Origin: Flavobacteriaceae bacterium
GTDB lineage: Bacteria; Bacteroidota; Bacteroidia; Flavobacteriales; Flavobacteriaceae
Reading direction: 5' to 3'
DNA: 38,676 nucleotides
Assembly (NCBI GenBank): GCA_947373225.1
Contig: CANBWX010000018.1
Coordinates: forward strand, 1-38,676
Shown here: positions 6,834-15,244 of the stretch, piece after piece
Layout of the letters: the number at the start of each line of letters is the position of its first letter
How positions within the stretch are numbered: position 1 is the stretch's first letter
The notes under the pieces: generated by a model
The model's database searches: none
The model's input: only the letters and a program-made list of their open reading frames with translations
What the model was told of the DNA's origin: nothing
Made by a program: the position numbers and the translations under genes

Positions 6834-7658
6834 ATGCAAAATTTCACGCTCGTATTACAATTTCAAATCTCCGGCATCGGTTCCGCTTCAGGAATTGTTT
6901 ACAAAGAAAACTCCTTGTTTATAATTTCGGATAACAGTTCGTTTCTTTATCAATATCACATTCAGGAAAAGGAATTAACCAGAATAAAACTCTTCGAAAA
7001 CAGCCAAGAAAATATTCCAAAAAAAGAAAAATATGATTTCGAATCTATTTCTCTAAAAGGAAACAAACTTCATATTCTAGGTTCTGGCTCTACGTCCAAA
7101 AGAGAAAAAAGAATAAGTTATCATCTTGAAACGGCAGCAATAAAAGAAAAAGACATAACAAAATTATATCGAAAATTAAAAAAAACCGCCAATATCTCTG
7201 ATGAAGATCTCAACATTGAAGGTTCTCTTTTCCATAACGAAAAATGGTATTTGTTTCAAAGAGGAAATAGCGCCAATTCCCAAAACGGGATATTTTCAGT
7301 AGATACATTTTCTAAAAAAGATGATTCCGAACCCAATTTCACAACAATACAATTGCCAAAAATTAAGCATATAGAAACTTCATTTACCGATGCCATTCTA
7401 GTTGAAGACAAAATTTATTTTTTGGCAACAGCCGAAGACACCACTTCAACTTACAACGACGGAGAAATTCTAGGAAGTATCATTGGTCGAATCGACATTC
7501 AATCCATGCAAATTGATTTCACTATAAAAATATCCGACACCCAAAAATTCGAAGGATTAACCCTTTTCAACAAAACCGAAGATGCAATAGAATTTCTGCT
7601 TTGCGAAGACAACGACACCGAAGAATTGCAATCTAGCATTTATAAACTCACATTATAA
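6834..7658 (+). CDS. DUF6929-like beta-propeller protein, function unknown
   Basis: The 274-aa product starts at the ATG at 6834 (MQNFTLVLQF...). The longer frame from 6765 would add 23 basic residues encoded inside an intergenic repeat, so I reject it. The sequence is a series of blade-like beta motifs: SGIGSASGIVYKENSLFIIS, then DFESISLKGNKLHILGSGS, then LNIEGSLFHNEKWYLFQRGN, then FEGLTLFN near the end. Recurrent E-S-I/E-G and DN/EDND acidic turns may bind metal. This resembles proteins annotated as DUF6929 and distantly phytase- or esterase-like propellers, but no catalytic role can be assigned. No signal peptide is seen from this start. The gene stands alone. Confidence 0.7.
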   Translation: MQNFTLVLQFQISGIGSASGIVYKENSLFIISDNSSFLYQYHIQEKELTRIKLFENSQENIPKKEKYDFESISLKGNKLHILGSGSTSKREKRISYHLETAAIKEKDITKLYRKLKKTANISDEDLNIEGSLFHNEKWYLFQRGNSANSQNGIFSVDTFSKKDDSEPNFTTIQLPKIKHIETSFTDAILVEDKIYFLATAEDTTSTYNDGEILGSIIGRIDIQSMQIDFTIKISDTQKFEGLTLFNKTEDAIEFLLCEDNDTEELQSSIYKLTL

Positions 7659-7815
7659 TAATTTTAAAATGAAGTTCATTAGATAAAAGTTCACTTCAGT
7701 TAAAATAACAGAACGTTAAATTTAGATTAAATAGAAAAACAAAATAGATTTCAAATTTAAAACAAGGTACTTTTACAGTAAACTAAGCCTTTTATTGGCA
7801 TAAAATAATTAATAA

Positions 7816-8532
7816 ATGAGCGACTTAAAAAACAAAAATGCCCTAATTACGGGAGCTGGAAAAGGAATTGGAAAAGCAATCGCATTGGCTTTGGCCAAAG
7901 AAGGAGTCAACGTCATTTTATTGGCAAGAACACAAAGTGAAATCGACAATGTAGCTGCAAAAGCTCGTTCCTTAAGAGTGAAAGCGCTAGCAATAGCAGC
8001 TGATGTTGCAGATATTAATTCAGTAAATTCCGCTGTAGAAAAAGCCTTAGCTGAATTTAAAACCATCGATATATTAATCAATAATGCTGGGATTGCTGCT
8101 TTTGGTAAGTTCTTAGAATTGGAACCAGCCACTTGGGAACGCATCATTCAGGTTAATTTAATGGGAACCTATTATGTAACTCGTGCCGTTTTGCCTAATA
8201 TGATTGAAAGGCAAATGGGCGATATTATCAATATTTCTTCAACAGCAGGACTGAACGGAAACGCATTAACAAGTGCTTATAGCGCCTCAAAATTTGCAGT
8301 TTTAGGATTAACCGACTCGTTGATGCAAGAAGTTCGCAAACATAATATTCGGGTAACCGCTTTAATACCAAGTACTGTTGCTACTGATATGGCCAAAGAA
8401 TTGAAACTTACAGATGGAAATCCAGAAAAAGTGATGCAAGCTGAAGATATGGCCGAATTAATAATCGCTCAACTTAAATTAAATCGACGCGTTTTTATAA
8501 AAAACAGCAGTATTTGGTCGACAAATCCATAA
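7816..8532 (+). CDS. SDR family NAD(P)-dependent oxidoreductase (FabG-like)
   Basis: This 238-aa classical short-chain dehydrogenase has a cofactor loop TGAGKGIG (12-19), an NNAG motif (89-92), catalytic Ser (141/142), and Tyr155/Lys159 in YSASK. R38 after the second beta strand suggests a preference for NADP(H). The closest named family is 3-oxoacyl-ACP reductase, but SDR substrates cannot be read from these motifs. It is not next to acyl-carrier or fatty-acid genes, so it is probably not the essential FabG. The gene is monocistronic, with a strong hairpin immediately after the stop. Confidence 0.85.
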   Translation: MSDLKNKNALITGAGKGIGKAIALALAKEGVNVILLARTQSEIDNVAAKARSLRVKALAIAADVADINSVNSAVEKALAEFKTIDILINNAGIAAFGKFLELEPATWERIIQVNLMGTYYVTRAVLPNMIERQMGDIINISSTAGLNGNALTSAYSASKFAVLGLTDSLMQEVRKHNIRVTALIPSTVATDMAKELKLTDGNPEKVMQAEDMAELIIAQLKLNRRVFIKNSSIWSTNP

Positions 8533-8539
8533 TTTTAAA

Positions 8540-8576
8540 ATAAAGCTTCCAGCTTTTAAAAGGCTGGAAGCTTTAT
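8540..8576. terminator. Bidirectional terminator between SDR gene and mtaB
   Basis: A 14-bp perfect stem (8540-8553 with 8563-8576, core AAGCTTCCAGC/GCTGGAAGCTT) with a 9-nt loop lies between two convergent genes. Confidence 0.85.
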
Positions 8577-8590
8577 AAAAATCACAATAT

Positions 8591-9919
8591 TTATACTCCT
8601 ACATTCAAAAATTCCATTCGAACACTTCCGTCTTCATCAATTTTGGTTAGATTGATTTCACGTAAAGTATTTGCTAATTCAGGATTCCAAGGTGTTTTTA
8701 CCCGAACATAGTTTTCGGTAAAACCGTGAATATAGCCTTCTTTATTTTCACTTTCAAAAAGTACCCTTCTATTGGTTCCTATTTGGCTTTCATAAAAAGA
8801 ACGACGTTTTTTTACAGATAAACTGCGTAACATTTTGCTGCGCTTCGCTCGAACATTTGCAGGAACAACGCCTTGCATTTCAGCAGCTTCGGTATTATCT
8901 CTTTCTGAATACGTAAAAACGTGCAAATAAGATATTGCCATTTCATTCAAGAAATGATAAGTTTCCAGAAAATGTTCATCAGTTTCGCCAGGAAAACCAA
9001 CGATTACATCCACACCAATACACGCGTCTGGCATCACTTCGCGAATTTTATTTACTCGCTCGGTATAGATTTCACGCTGATAACGGCGTTTCATCAACTT
9101 TAGGATTTCATTGCTTCCCGATTGCAAGGGAATATGAAAATGCGGCACAAAGGTTCTACTTTTCGACACAAATTCAATCGTTTCGTTTTTCAATAAATTG
9201 GGTTCGATAGAGGATATTCGCAATCTTTCGATTCCTTCCACTTTATCCAATTCCTGAACTAGTTCTAAGAAAGTATGTTCGTGCTTTTTATTGCCAAATT
9301 CTCCTTTTCCGTAATCACCAATATTTACGCCAGTCAATACAATTTCTTTGATGTTTTGAGCGGAAATTTCTTTGGCATTTTTCAACACATTTTCCAATTC
9401 ATCACTTCTCGAAATTCCTCTTGCCAACGGAATCGTGCAATACGTACATTTATAATCGCAACCATCTTGCACTTTCAAAAAAGCTCTGGTTCTATCGCCA
9501 ATAGAATAACTTCCCACGTAGAAATCGGCTTCTTCTATTTCGCAAGAATGGATTTCGCCAAAATCATTTTTGGACAAATCATTGATATAATCGGTGATTT
9601 TGAATTTTTCGGTAGCACCAAGAACCAAGTCAACTCCATCAACATTGGCTAATTCTTCCGGTTTCAGTTGGGCGTAACAGCCAATCGCAGCAACAAAAGC
9701 TTTGTCATTCAATTTCATTGCTTTTCGCACGACTTGCTTGAATTGCTTATCGGCATTTTCCGTCACCGAACAGGTATTAATAACATACATATCGGCCACT
9801 TCTTCAAAATCGACACGATCAAAACCTTCATCCTGAAAATTTCGGGCAATTGTAGATGTTTCCGAAAAATTGAGTTTGCAACCCAGCGTATAAAAGGCAA
9901 CTTTTTTTCTGTTTTCCAT
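8591..9919 (-). CDS. mtaB: tRNA t6A37 methylthiotransferase MtaB
   Basis: This radical-SAM methylthiotransferase converts N6-threonylcarbamoyladenosine-37 of tRNA to its 2-methylthio form. The 442-aa product has the N-terminal UPF0004 domain with three cluster cysteines (C14 in TLGCKLN, C50 in INTCSVT, C81 in IGCYAQ). The radical-SAM cluster motif is CDYKCTYC (C154, C158, C161), and a C-terminal TRAM-like segment follows. The first motif, TLGCKLNFSE, is typical of MtaB rather than MiaB. The reading frame extends to a TTG at 9931, but the ATG at 9919 gives the usual MtaB N-terminus, so I place the start there. Elsewhere in the window only the tRNA-Met gene is related to tRNA. Confidence 0.92.
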   Translation of the reverse strand: MENRKKVAFYTLGCKLNFSETSTIARNFQDEGFDRVDFEEVADMYVINTCSVTENADKQFKQVVRKAMKLNDKAFVAAIGCYAQLKPEELANVDGVDLVLGATEKFKITDYINDLSKNDFGEIHSCEIEEADFYVGSYSIGDRTRAFLKVQDGCDYKCTYCTIPLARGISRSDELENVLKNAKEISAQNIKEIVLTGVNIGDYGKGEFGNKKHEHTFLELVQELDKVEGIERLRISSIEPNLLKNETIEFVSKSRTFVPHFHIPLQSGSNEILKLMKRRYQREIYTERVNKIREVMPDACIGVDVIVGFPGETDEHFLETYHFLNEMAISYLHVFTYSERDNTEAAEMQGVVPANVRAKRSKMLRSLSVKKRRSFYESQIGTNRRVLFESENKEGYIHGFTENYVRVKTPWNPELANTLREINLTKIDEDGSVRMEFLNVGV

Positions 9920-10016
9920 AAAATAGCTCAATTAATGAAATCGTTGTCAAAAAATTGAGATTGCAAATTTACGAACAAAAAACTTCAAAATGAAATCAAT
10001 AGTTTGAAACAAAAAG

Positions 10017-10056
10017 AAATAAAAAAGCCACAACTACTTTCGTAATTATGGCTTTT
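10017..10056 (-). terminator. Intrinsic terminator of the GlmU-family gene
   Basis: The stem AAAAGCCA (10023-10030) pairs with TGGCTTTT (10049-10056) across an 18-nt loop. Read on the minus strand it is followed by T residues. It lies between the GlmU-like gene and mtaB, separating their transcripts. Confidence 0.7.
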
Positions 10057-10084
10057 CAAATTTTTATATTATCCTATTTTGAAA

Positions 10085-11260
10085 TTATTCTTTCCTCCAT
10101 TTTTTAGTTTCCTCAAAAACGTGTTCTAAAATTGCCGATTCTTTTTCATCAAAAACAACATTTCTTCGCCCCATTACAAGTCGAGCGGTTTCAAAAGCTT
10201 TTTTAGTGATGTAAGTGGTAAAACCTGAAACTCCTCCCCAAGAAAAACTCGGAACAAAATTTCGAGGAAACCCCGAACCGAAAATATTAGCACTCACTCC
10301 TACTACTGTTCCTGTGTTAAACATGGTATTAATTCCGCATTTGCTATGGTCTCCCATCATTAATCCGCAAAATTGAAGTCCCGTTTTTTCAAAACCTTCG
10401 GTTTCGTAACTCCATAATTTCACTTCTTCGTAATTATTTTTTAGGTTGGAGTTGTTGCTGTCGGCACCAATATTACACCATTCACCAAGCACCGAATTTC
10501 CTAAAAATCCGTCATGTCCTTTATTCGAATACCCAAAAAGAACCGAATTATTTACTTCTCCGCCAATTCTGGATTGTGGACCAACAGTTGTTGCTCCATA
10601 TACTTTGGTCGCTAACTTTACCACAGCTCCTTCGCATAAAGCAAAGGGACCACGAATTACGGAACCCTCCATGATTTCTGCATTTTTTCCAATATAAATA
10701 GGACCCGAAGAAGCATTAAGAGTCACAAATTCTAATTTTGCCCCTTCTTCAATAAATATAGTTGAAGGAGAAATTACATTCACACTTTTCGGAATGGGTT
10801 GCGATTTTCTGTCTTCGGTCAAAAGTTCAAAATCTTCCCGAATTGCAGCATCATTTTTCGAAAAAATGTCCCAAGTATGTTCGATTCTTAAACATTCGCC
10901 TTCGAATTCTATGATTTCGTAGGTATCAAAATCTACTTCTTCTTGATTTTCACTAGTGTAAAAGGCAACAACTTCATCGCCTTTAAAAATAGCTTGATTC
11001 GTTTCGAGATTACCAACCATTTCTGCCAAAATAGCATTGGGAACAAAGGAAGCATTTATCATTACGTTTTCCTCCATTTCGACCATCGGAAATTTCTCTG
11101 ACAAATATTCCTCGGTAAGTGTGGTAGTGGTAGAACCCAAGCGCATTTCCCATTTTTGACGAATCGTCATTATCCCAACAAGAATATCGGCAACCGGACG
11201 CGTGAAAGTAAAAGGTAATAAAGCGTTTCTAGATGGTCCGTCGAAAAGTATATAATTCAT
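10085..11260 (-). CDS. GlmU family protein (alternate UDP-GlcNAc pyrophosphorylase / acetyltransferase type)
   Basis: The 391-aa product starts at the ATG at 11260 (MNYILFDGPSRNALLPFTFT). The frame runs on to a TTG at 11308, but those 16 codons sit in a repeat. The N-terminal half has the FTFTRPVADILVGIMTIRQK segment of the alternate GlmU family found in Bacteroidota. The C-terminal half is a left-handed beta-helix with hexapeptide repeats (for example ASSGPIYIGKNAEIMEGSVI and GGEVNNSVLFG). It may make UDP-N-acetylglucosamine for peptidoglycan and lipid A, but either activity is inferred from the family. The gene lies about 165 bp upstream of mtaB and is probably transcribed alone. Confidence 0.85.
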   Translation of the reverse strand: MNYILFDGPSRNALLPFTFTRPVADILVGIMTIRQKWEMRLGSTTTTLTEEYLSEKFPMVEMEENVMINASFVPNAILAEMVGNLETNQAIFKGDEVVAFYTSENQEEVDFDTYEIIEFEGECLRIEHTWDIFSKNDAAIREDFELLTEDRKSQPIPKSVNVISPSTIFIEEGAKLEFVTLNASSGPIYIGKNAEIMEGSVIRGPFALCEGAVVKLATKVYGATTVGPQSRIGGEVNNSVLFGYSNKGHDGFLGNSVLGEWCNIGADSNNSNLKNNYEEVKLWSYETEGFEKTGLQFCGLMMGDHSKCGINTMFNTGTVVGVSANIFGSGFPRNFVPSFSWGGVSGFTTYITKKAFETARLVMGRRNVVFDEKESAILEHVFEETKKWRKE

Positions 11261-11265
11261 AAACT

Positions 11266-11324
11266 CGTTTATTTGTTTATTCGGTAATTTGTGTAATCGC
11301 AAAATCAAGTTTTACAATTTACCG
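11266..11324. repeat. Degenerate 8-bp repeat array upstream of the GlmU-family gene
   Basis: Five consecutive octamers run from 11266 to 11305: CGTTTATT, TGTTTATT, CGGTAATT, TGTGTAAT and CGCAAAAT. A unit in the opposite orientation (CGGTAAAT on the minus strand) lies at 11317-11324. The unit resembles the array at 3216-3279. It sits directly before the start codon, so it is part of the 5' untranslated region. Confidence 0.7.
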
Positions 11325-11377
11325 ATTTATAATATTGGCATCAAAGTTACAAAGTTTTAAATAGCAATTAAAATAAA

Positions 11378-11402
11378 AAAGCTCCACAAATTGCGGAGCT
11401 TT
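11378..11402 (-). terminator. Intrinsic terminator of rpmE2
   Basis: The stem AAAGCTCC/GGAGCTTT (11378-11385 with 11395-11402) is followed on the minus strand by a T-rich run. It lies just past the L31 stop codon. Confidence 0.8.
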
Positions 11403-11426
11403 CTATTATTTATAAACGAGTAAATA

Positions 11427-11678
11427 TTATTTACCGTGTTTAGCGTATTTAGTTTTGAATTTATCGATACGACCTGCAGTATCAATAAGTTTAGATTTAC
11501 CTGTGTAAAAAGGGTGAGAAGTTCTAGATATCTCCATTTTTACAACTGGATATTCAACACCATCAACTGTAATTGTTTCTCTTGTATCTGCAGTAGATTT
11601 AGTAATAAACACATCTTCGTTTGACATGTCTTTGAACGCAACTAAGCGGTAATTTTCTGGGTGAATTCCTTTTTTCAT
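11427..11678 (-). CDS. rpmE2: 50S ribosomal protein L31 type B
   Basis: The 83-aa protein of the large ribosomal subunit begins MKKGIHPENYRLVAFKDMSN and contains SHPFYTGKSKLIDTAGRIDK, both typical of L31 type B. There are no cysteines, so this is the zinc-independent form. Many bacteria use such a form under zinc limitation, but in Bacteroidota it is often the only L31, so zinc regulation should not be assumed. The gene is monocistronic, with a consensus promoter about 115 bp upstream and its own terminator. Confidence 0.96.
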   Translation of the reverse strand: MKKGIHPENYRLVAFKDMSNEDVFITKSTADTRETITVDGVEYPVVKMEISRTSHPFYTGKSKLIDTAGRIDKFKTKYAKHGK

Positions 11679-11793
11679 CTTTATTTTATTTATTTTTTTG
11701 AGCGTTTTAATTTTGAAGCTTTCTCGTGATTAGAAAAAGGTGTAAATGCAACTACTCTTTTTGTTTAAAACTCTTTAAATTATTTTGAGTGTG

Positions 11794-11823
11794 CAAATTT
11801 ACACTAATTTTTCAATAATCAAA
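11794..11823 (-). promoter_or_regulatory. Promoter of rpmE2
   Basis: On the minus strand TTTG (11823-11820), an 18-bp spacer and TAAATTTG (11801-11794) match the Bacteroidota consensus completely. The predicted start near 11787 gives a leader of about 110 nt before the L31 ATG, long enough to hold a control element. Confidence 0.75.
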
Positions 11824-11863
11824 TCTTTACAATACTTTTTTTATATAATTGTAAAAATCGATT

Positions 11864-11898
11864 TTTGTCCTACAATATATTGGGAATTGTTATATTTG
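11864..11898 (+). promoter_or_regulatory. Promoter of the DUF4199-GT2-phosphomutase operon
   Basis: TTTG (11864-11867), a 23-bp spacer and TATATTTG (11891-11898) match the Bacteroidota consensus. The first start codon of the operon is 23 bp downstream of the -7 element. Confidence 0.7.
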
Positions 11899-11920
11899 TG
11901 GATTAATAAATAATCTTTTT

Positions 11921-12463
11921 ATGGAAAAAAATACATCACCTGCAAAATCAGGAATAACATTTGGTGTTTTGTTCGGCGTTTTAATGGTTTTAGAATTTGT
12001 AATTATGTACATAATTGGGATGAAATCACTAATAAACTCTAGTGCTGGAATTGTTGTAAATATTGCCAATTACCTAGTATTACCTATTTTATTCATATTT
12101 TTAGGATGTACAAACTATAAGAAGAACATAAATAATGGATTTGTAACTTTTGGGGAATGCCTGAAAATTGGGGTTTCAATAACATTTGTTGCTGCGCTTG
12201 TTTATGCCATATTCAATGTGATTTTCAATCTTATCTTTCCTGGATTTATTGACGAAATGATTTCTATTTCAAGAGAAACAATACTTGCCAAAAATCCCAC
12301 TATAACTAGTGAGCAATTAGAAATGGGACTTTCTATCACTAAAAAATTCATGAATCCTTTTATTGTTTTTCCTGCAACACTTGCCATGTATTCTTTCTTT
12401 GGATTACTATATTCACTACTTATTGGTGCAATTTTAAAAAACGATAATCCTCAAAGCCTTTAA
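11921..12463 (+). CDS. DUF4199 domain-containing membrane protein
   Basis: The 180-aa integral membrane protein has four predicted helices (about residues 12-32, 42-62, 78-100 and 148-170). A hydrophilic loop, probably periplasmic, lies between helices 3 and 4 (ISRETILAKNPTITSEQLEM). The layout matches DUF4199, a Bacteroidota family of unknown function. The FGVLFGVLMVLEFVIMYIIG start and GFVTFGECLKIGVSITFVAA segments are typical. It is the first gene of an operon and ends 3 bp before the GT2 gene. DUF4199 proteins are repeatedly next to such glycosyltransferases, which suggests a shared envelope role (inference). Confidence 0.85.
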   Translation: MEKNTSPAKSGITFGVLFGVLMVLEFVIMYIIGMKSLINSSAGIVVNIANYLVLPILFIFLGCTNYKKNINNGFVTFGECLKIGVSITFVAALVYAIFNVIFNLIFPGFIDEMISISRETILAKNPTITSEQLEMGLSITKKFMNPFIVFPATLAMYSFFGLLYSLLIGAILKNDNPQSL

Positions 12464-12466
12464 TTA

Positions 12467-13420
12467 ATGAATTTATCCATACTTATTCCACTTCTTAACG
12501 AAGACGAATCGCTCAAAGAACTTTATAGCTGGATTATTTCAGTAATGAAATCAAACAATTATTCTTATGAAGTCATTTTTATCGATGACGGTAGTACGGA
12601 TAATTCTTGGTCTATTATCGAAGAATTAGCTGCCGAAGATACAAACGTGAAAGGCATTCGATTCATGAAAAATTTTGGAAAATCACAAGCATTACATGCT
12701 GGTTTTAAAAAGGCTCTAGGCGATGTTGTTATCACCATGGACGCTGATTTACAAGACAGTCCAGAGGAAATTCCGGATTTATACAACATGATTATTACCG
12801 AAAAATTTGATCTAGTTTCGGGTTGGAAAAAGAAACGATATGATTCGGTTGTAGCTAAAAATCTACCTTCGAAACTATTTAATTGGGCTGCCAGAAAAAC
12901 ATCGGGTGTTGAATTAAATGATTTTAATTGTGGATTGAAAGCCTACAAAAATGTAGTTATTAAAAATATCGAAGTTTCAGGCGAAATGCACCGTTACATT
13001 CCTGTTTTGGCAAAAAATGCCGGTTTTGGTAAAATTGGTGAAAAAGTAGTCCAACATCAAGCTAGAAAATACGGCGAAACTAAATTTGGAATGGAACGTT
13101 TCATCAATGGTTTTCTGGATTTAATTACCATTTGGTTCTTGTCAAAATTTGGCAAAAGACCCATGCACTTATTTGGCGCTATGGGTTCCGTAATGTTTAT
13201 TATTGGTTTTCTATTGGCTGGATATATTGGCGTAATGAAATTATATAACCTTTATAATAATTTACCTTATCACTTGGTAACAAGCAATCCGTGGTTCTTT
13301 ATTGCGTTAACAACAATGGTTTTGGGAACACAATTATTTTTGGCAGGATTTCTAGGCGAAATTATTTTAAGAACTAAAAATAACGAAGAAAGATATAAAG
13401 TTTCAAAAGAAATAAATTGA
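12467..13420 (+). CDS. GT2 family glycosyltransferase (polyprenyl-phosphate glycosyltransferase type)
   Basis: The 317-aa inverting GT-A transferase has a nucleotide-binding FIDDGSTDNSW segment (38-48) and metal-binding D92-A-D94 in MDADLQDSPEE. The acceptor-region NFGKSQALHAGF segment lies at 69-80. Two C-terminal membrane helices (about 230-260 and 268-300) place the catalytic domain on the cytoplasmic face. The layout fits DPM1/GtrB-like enzymes, which load a sugar onto undecaprenyl phosphate; donor and acceptor cannot be assigned. It starts 3 bp after the DUF4199 stop and is followed after 39 bp by a phosphohexomutase that could feed sugar-nucleotide synthesis. Confidence 0.9.
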   Translation: MNLSILIPLLNEDESLKELYSWIISVMKSNNYSYEVIFIDDGSTDNSWSIIEELAAEDTNVKGIRFMKNFGKSQALHAGFKKALGDVVITMDADLQDSPEEIPDLYNMIITEKFDLVSGWKKKRYDSVVAKNLPSKLFNWAARKTSGVELNDFNCGLKAYKNVVIKNIEVSGEMHRYIPVLAKNAGFGKIGEKVVQHQARKYGETKFGMERFINGFLDLITIWFLSKFGKRPMHLFGAMGSVMFIIGFLLAGYIGVMKLYNLYNNLPYHLVTSNPWFFIALTTMVLGTQLFLAGFLGEIILRTKNNEERYKVSKEIN

Positions 13421-13459
13421 TCAAATAAAAATATATTCTAATCTAAAAAATAATATAAA

Positions 13460-15187
13460 ATGGAAATCAAACCAAACATTTTAGACGCAGTAAATGAATG
13501 GCTTACGCCAACATTTGACAAAACAACACAAGATGCCGTTATAGAAATGATGACTTCATCGCCTAAAGATCTCGAAGAAAGTTTTTATAAAAATCTAGAA
13601 TTCGGAACTGGAGGAATGCGTGGTATTATGGGCGCTGGAAACAATCGCATCAATAAATATACACTTGGAAAAAGCACACAAGGTCTTTCAGATTATATGC
13701 ATATCGCTTTTCCTAATCAACCGTTGAAAGCCGTAATTGCTTTCGATTGTCGTCATAACAGCAAGACTTTGGCAAAAACTGTTGCCGATGTTTTCTCGGC
13801 AAATGGAATCCAAGTTTATTTATTTTCAGATTTACGACCAACACCAGAATTATCTTTTGCACTTAAATATTTGGGTTGCCAATGCGGAATTGTTCTTACA
13901 GCATCTCATAATCCTCCTGAATATAACGGTTACAAAGTATATTGGGAAGATGGTGGACAAATTGTCCCTCCGCAAGATGGTGCCATTATCAATACTATCG
14001 AAAACTTAAACTACGACCAAATCAAGTTTGATGCCAACGAAGATTTGATACAATATATTGATGCCGAAGTAGATCAAGCTTTCATAAAATCGACTATCGA
14101 AAATGCTAGCTTTGGAACATCGCAAGAAGCAAAAGACAATCTTAACATTGTTTTCACCTCTTTACATGGTACATCCATAACATTAGTTCCCGACACTTTT
14201 GCGCAAGCTGGATATAAAAATGTGCATATTGTTCCCGAGCAAGCAGTGCCAAATGGTGATTTTCCAACGGTTAAATCTCCAAATCCAGAAGAGCCAGAAG
14301 CATTGACAATGGCTTTGGCATTAGCCGATAAAACTAACTCGGATATTGTTATTGGAACTGATCCTGATTGCGATCGTTTAGGCGTTGCTGTTCGAAATAA
14401 CGAAGGCAAAATGACTTTATTAAACGGAAATCAAACCATGATTTTGATGACTGCCTTTTTATTGGAAGAATGGAAAAAAGCAGACAAAATCAACGGAAAA
14501 CAATTCGTGGGCTCAACAATCGTTTCTACTCCAATGATTATGGAATTAGCGTCGGCTTATGGAGTAGGATTTAAAGTTGGTTTAACAGGTTTTAAATGGA
14601 TTGCCAAAATGATTAAAGATTTTCCAGAATTGGAATTCATTGGTGGTGGTGAAGAAAGTTTTGGTTACATGGTAGGCGATGCAGTTCGTGATAAAGATGC
14701 CGTTGCGGCTACTTTATTAATTTGCGAATTGGCGGCTCAAGCCAAAGCAAAAGGAAGTACGGTTTACAAAGAACTTTTGAAATTGTATGTAGAACACGGA
14801 TTTTACAAAGAGCATTTAATTTCATTGACTAAAAAAGGAATGGATGGTTTGGCTGAAATTAACCAAATGATGGTTACCATGCGTAATAATCCTGTGAAAG
14901 AAATCAACGGTCAACGAGTAGTTATGTTAGAAGATTACAAATCATCTGTTGCTAAAAATTTGCTTACTGGAGAAGAACAAACAATGGATATGCCAAAAGC
15001 AGATGTACTTATCTATTATACTGAAGATGGTTCTAAAATTTGCGCAAGACCAAGCGGAACTGAACCTAAAATTAAGTTTTACATGAGCGTAAACGCAGAA
15101 CTTGATGCCGTTGAAAATTTTACTAAAGTGGAAGCTGTTTTAAACGAAAAAATAAAAAACATTATTGCGTCAATGCAATTGAGCTAA
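13460..15187 (+). CDS. Phospho-sugar mutase (phosphoglucomutase/phosphomannomutase)
   Basis: The 575-aa alpha-D-phosphohexomutase interconverts sugar 1- and 6-phosphates in the cytoplasm. All four family loops are present: the phosphoserine loop TASHNP (147-152, S149), the metal loop GTDPDCDR (299-306), the sugar-binding loop GGGEESFG (395-402) and the phosphate-binding loop RPSGTEPK (530-537). The length and the GTGGMRG N-terminus (49-55) match the long, PGM2-like branch common in Bacteroidota. Glucose or mannose specificity cannot be told. It is the third gene of the operon that starts at 11921. Confidence 0.93.
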   Translation: MEIKPNILDAVNEWLTPTFDKTTQDAVIEMMTSSPKDLEESFYKNLEFGTGGMRGIMGAGNNRINKYTLGKSTQGLSDYMHIAFPNQPLKAVIAFDCRHNSKTLAKTVADVFSANGIQVYLFSDLRPTPELSFALKYLGCQCGIVLTASHNPPEYNGYKVYWEDGGQIVPPQDGAIINTIENLNYDQIKFDANEDLIQYIDAEVDQAFIKSTIENASFGTSQEAKDNLNIVFTSLHGTSITLVPDTFAQAGYKNVHIVPEQAVPNGDFPTVKSPNPEEPEALTMALALADKTNSDIVIGTDPDCDRLGVAVRNNEGKMTLLNGNQTMILMTAFLLEEWKKADKINGKQFVGSTIVSTPMIMELASAYGVGFKVGLTGFKWIAKMIKDFPELEFIGGGEESFGYMVGDAVRDKDAVAATLLICELAAQAKAKGSTVYKELLKLYVEHGFYKEHLISLTKKGMDGLAEINQMMVTMRNNPVKEINGQRVVMLEDYKSSVAKNLLTGEEQTMDMPKADVLIYYTEDGSKICARPSGTEPKIKFYMSVNAELDAVENFTKVEAVLNEKIKNIIASMQLS

Positions 15188-15198
15188 TTTAATTAAAC

Positions 15199-15233
15199 TA
15201 TACCTGACAGGATTTTAAAACTTGTCGGGTATA
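15199..15233 (+). promoter_or_regulatory. Leader RNA hairpin before the ABC exporter gene
   Basis: A 13-bp stem (15199-15211 with 15221-15233) with a 9-nt loop ends 11 bp before the start codon. Two of the pairs are G-U and pair only in the plus-strand RNA. No T-run follows, so it is not a classical terminator; it may affect translation or processing. Confidence 0.5.
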
Positions 15234-15244
15234 AAAGAATATAA

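Noticed and set aside
9275..9652. 125-codon plus-strand frame opposite mtaB
   Set aside because: It is antisense to the conserved radical-SAM region and is low-complexity Phe/Ile-rich, as expected for a shadow of an AT-rich gene.
15199..15233. TATACC...GGTATA arms as a further HipB operator
   Set aside because: The spacing between cores is over 20 bp rather than 6, and the element is better explained as an RNA hairpin. The hairpin at 34119-34153 has the arms in the opposite order and is also excluded.
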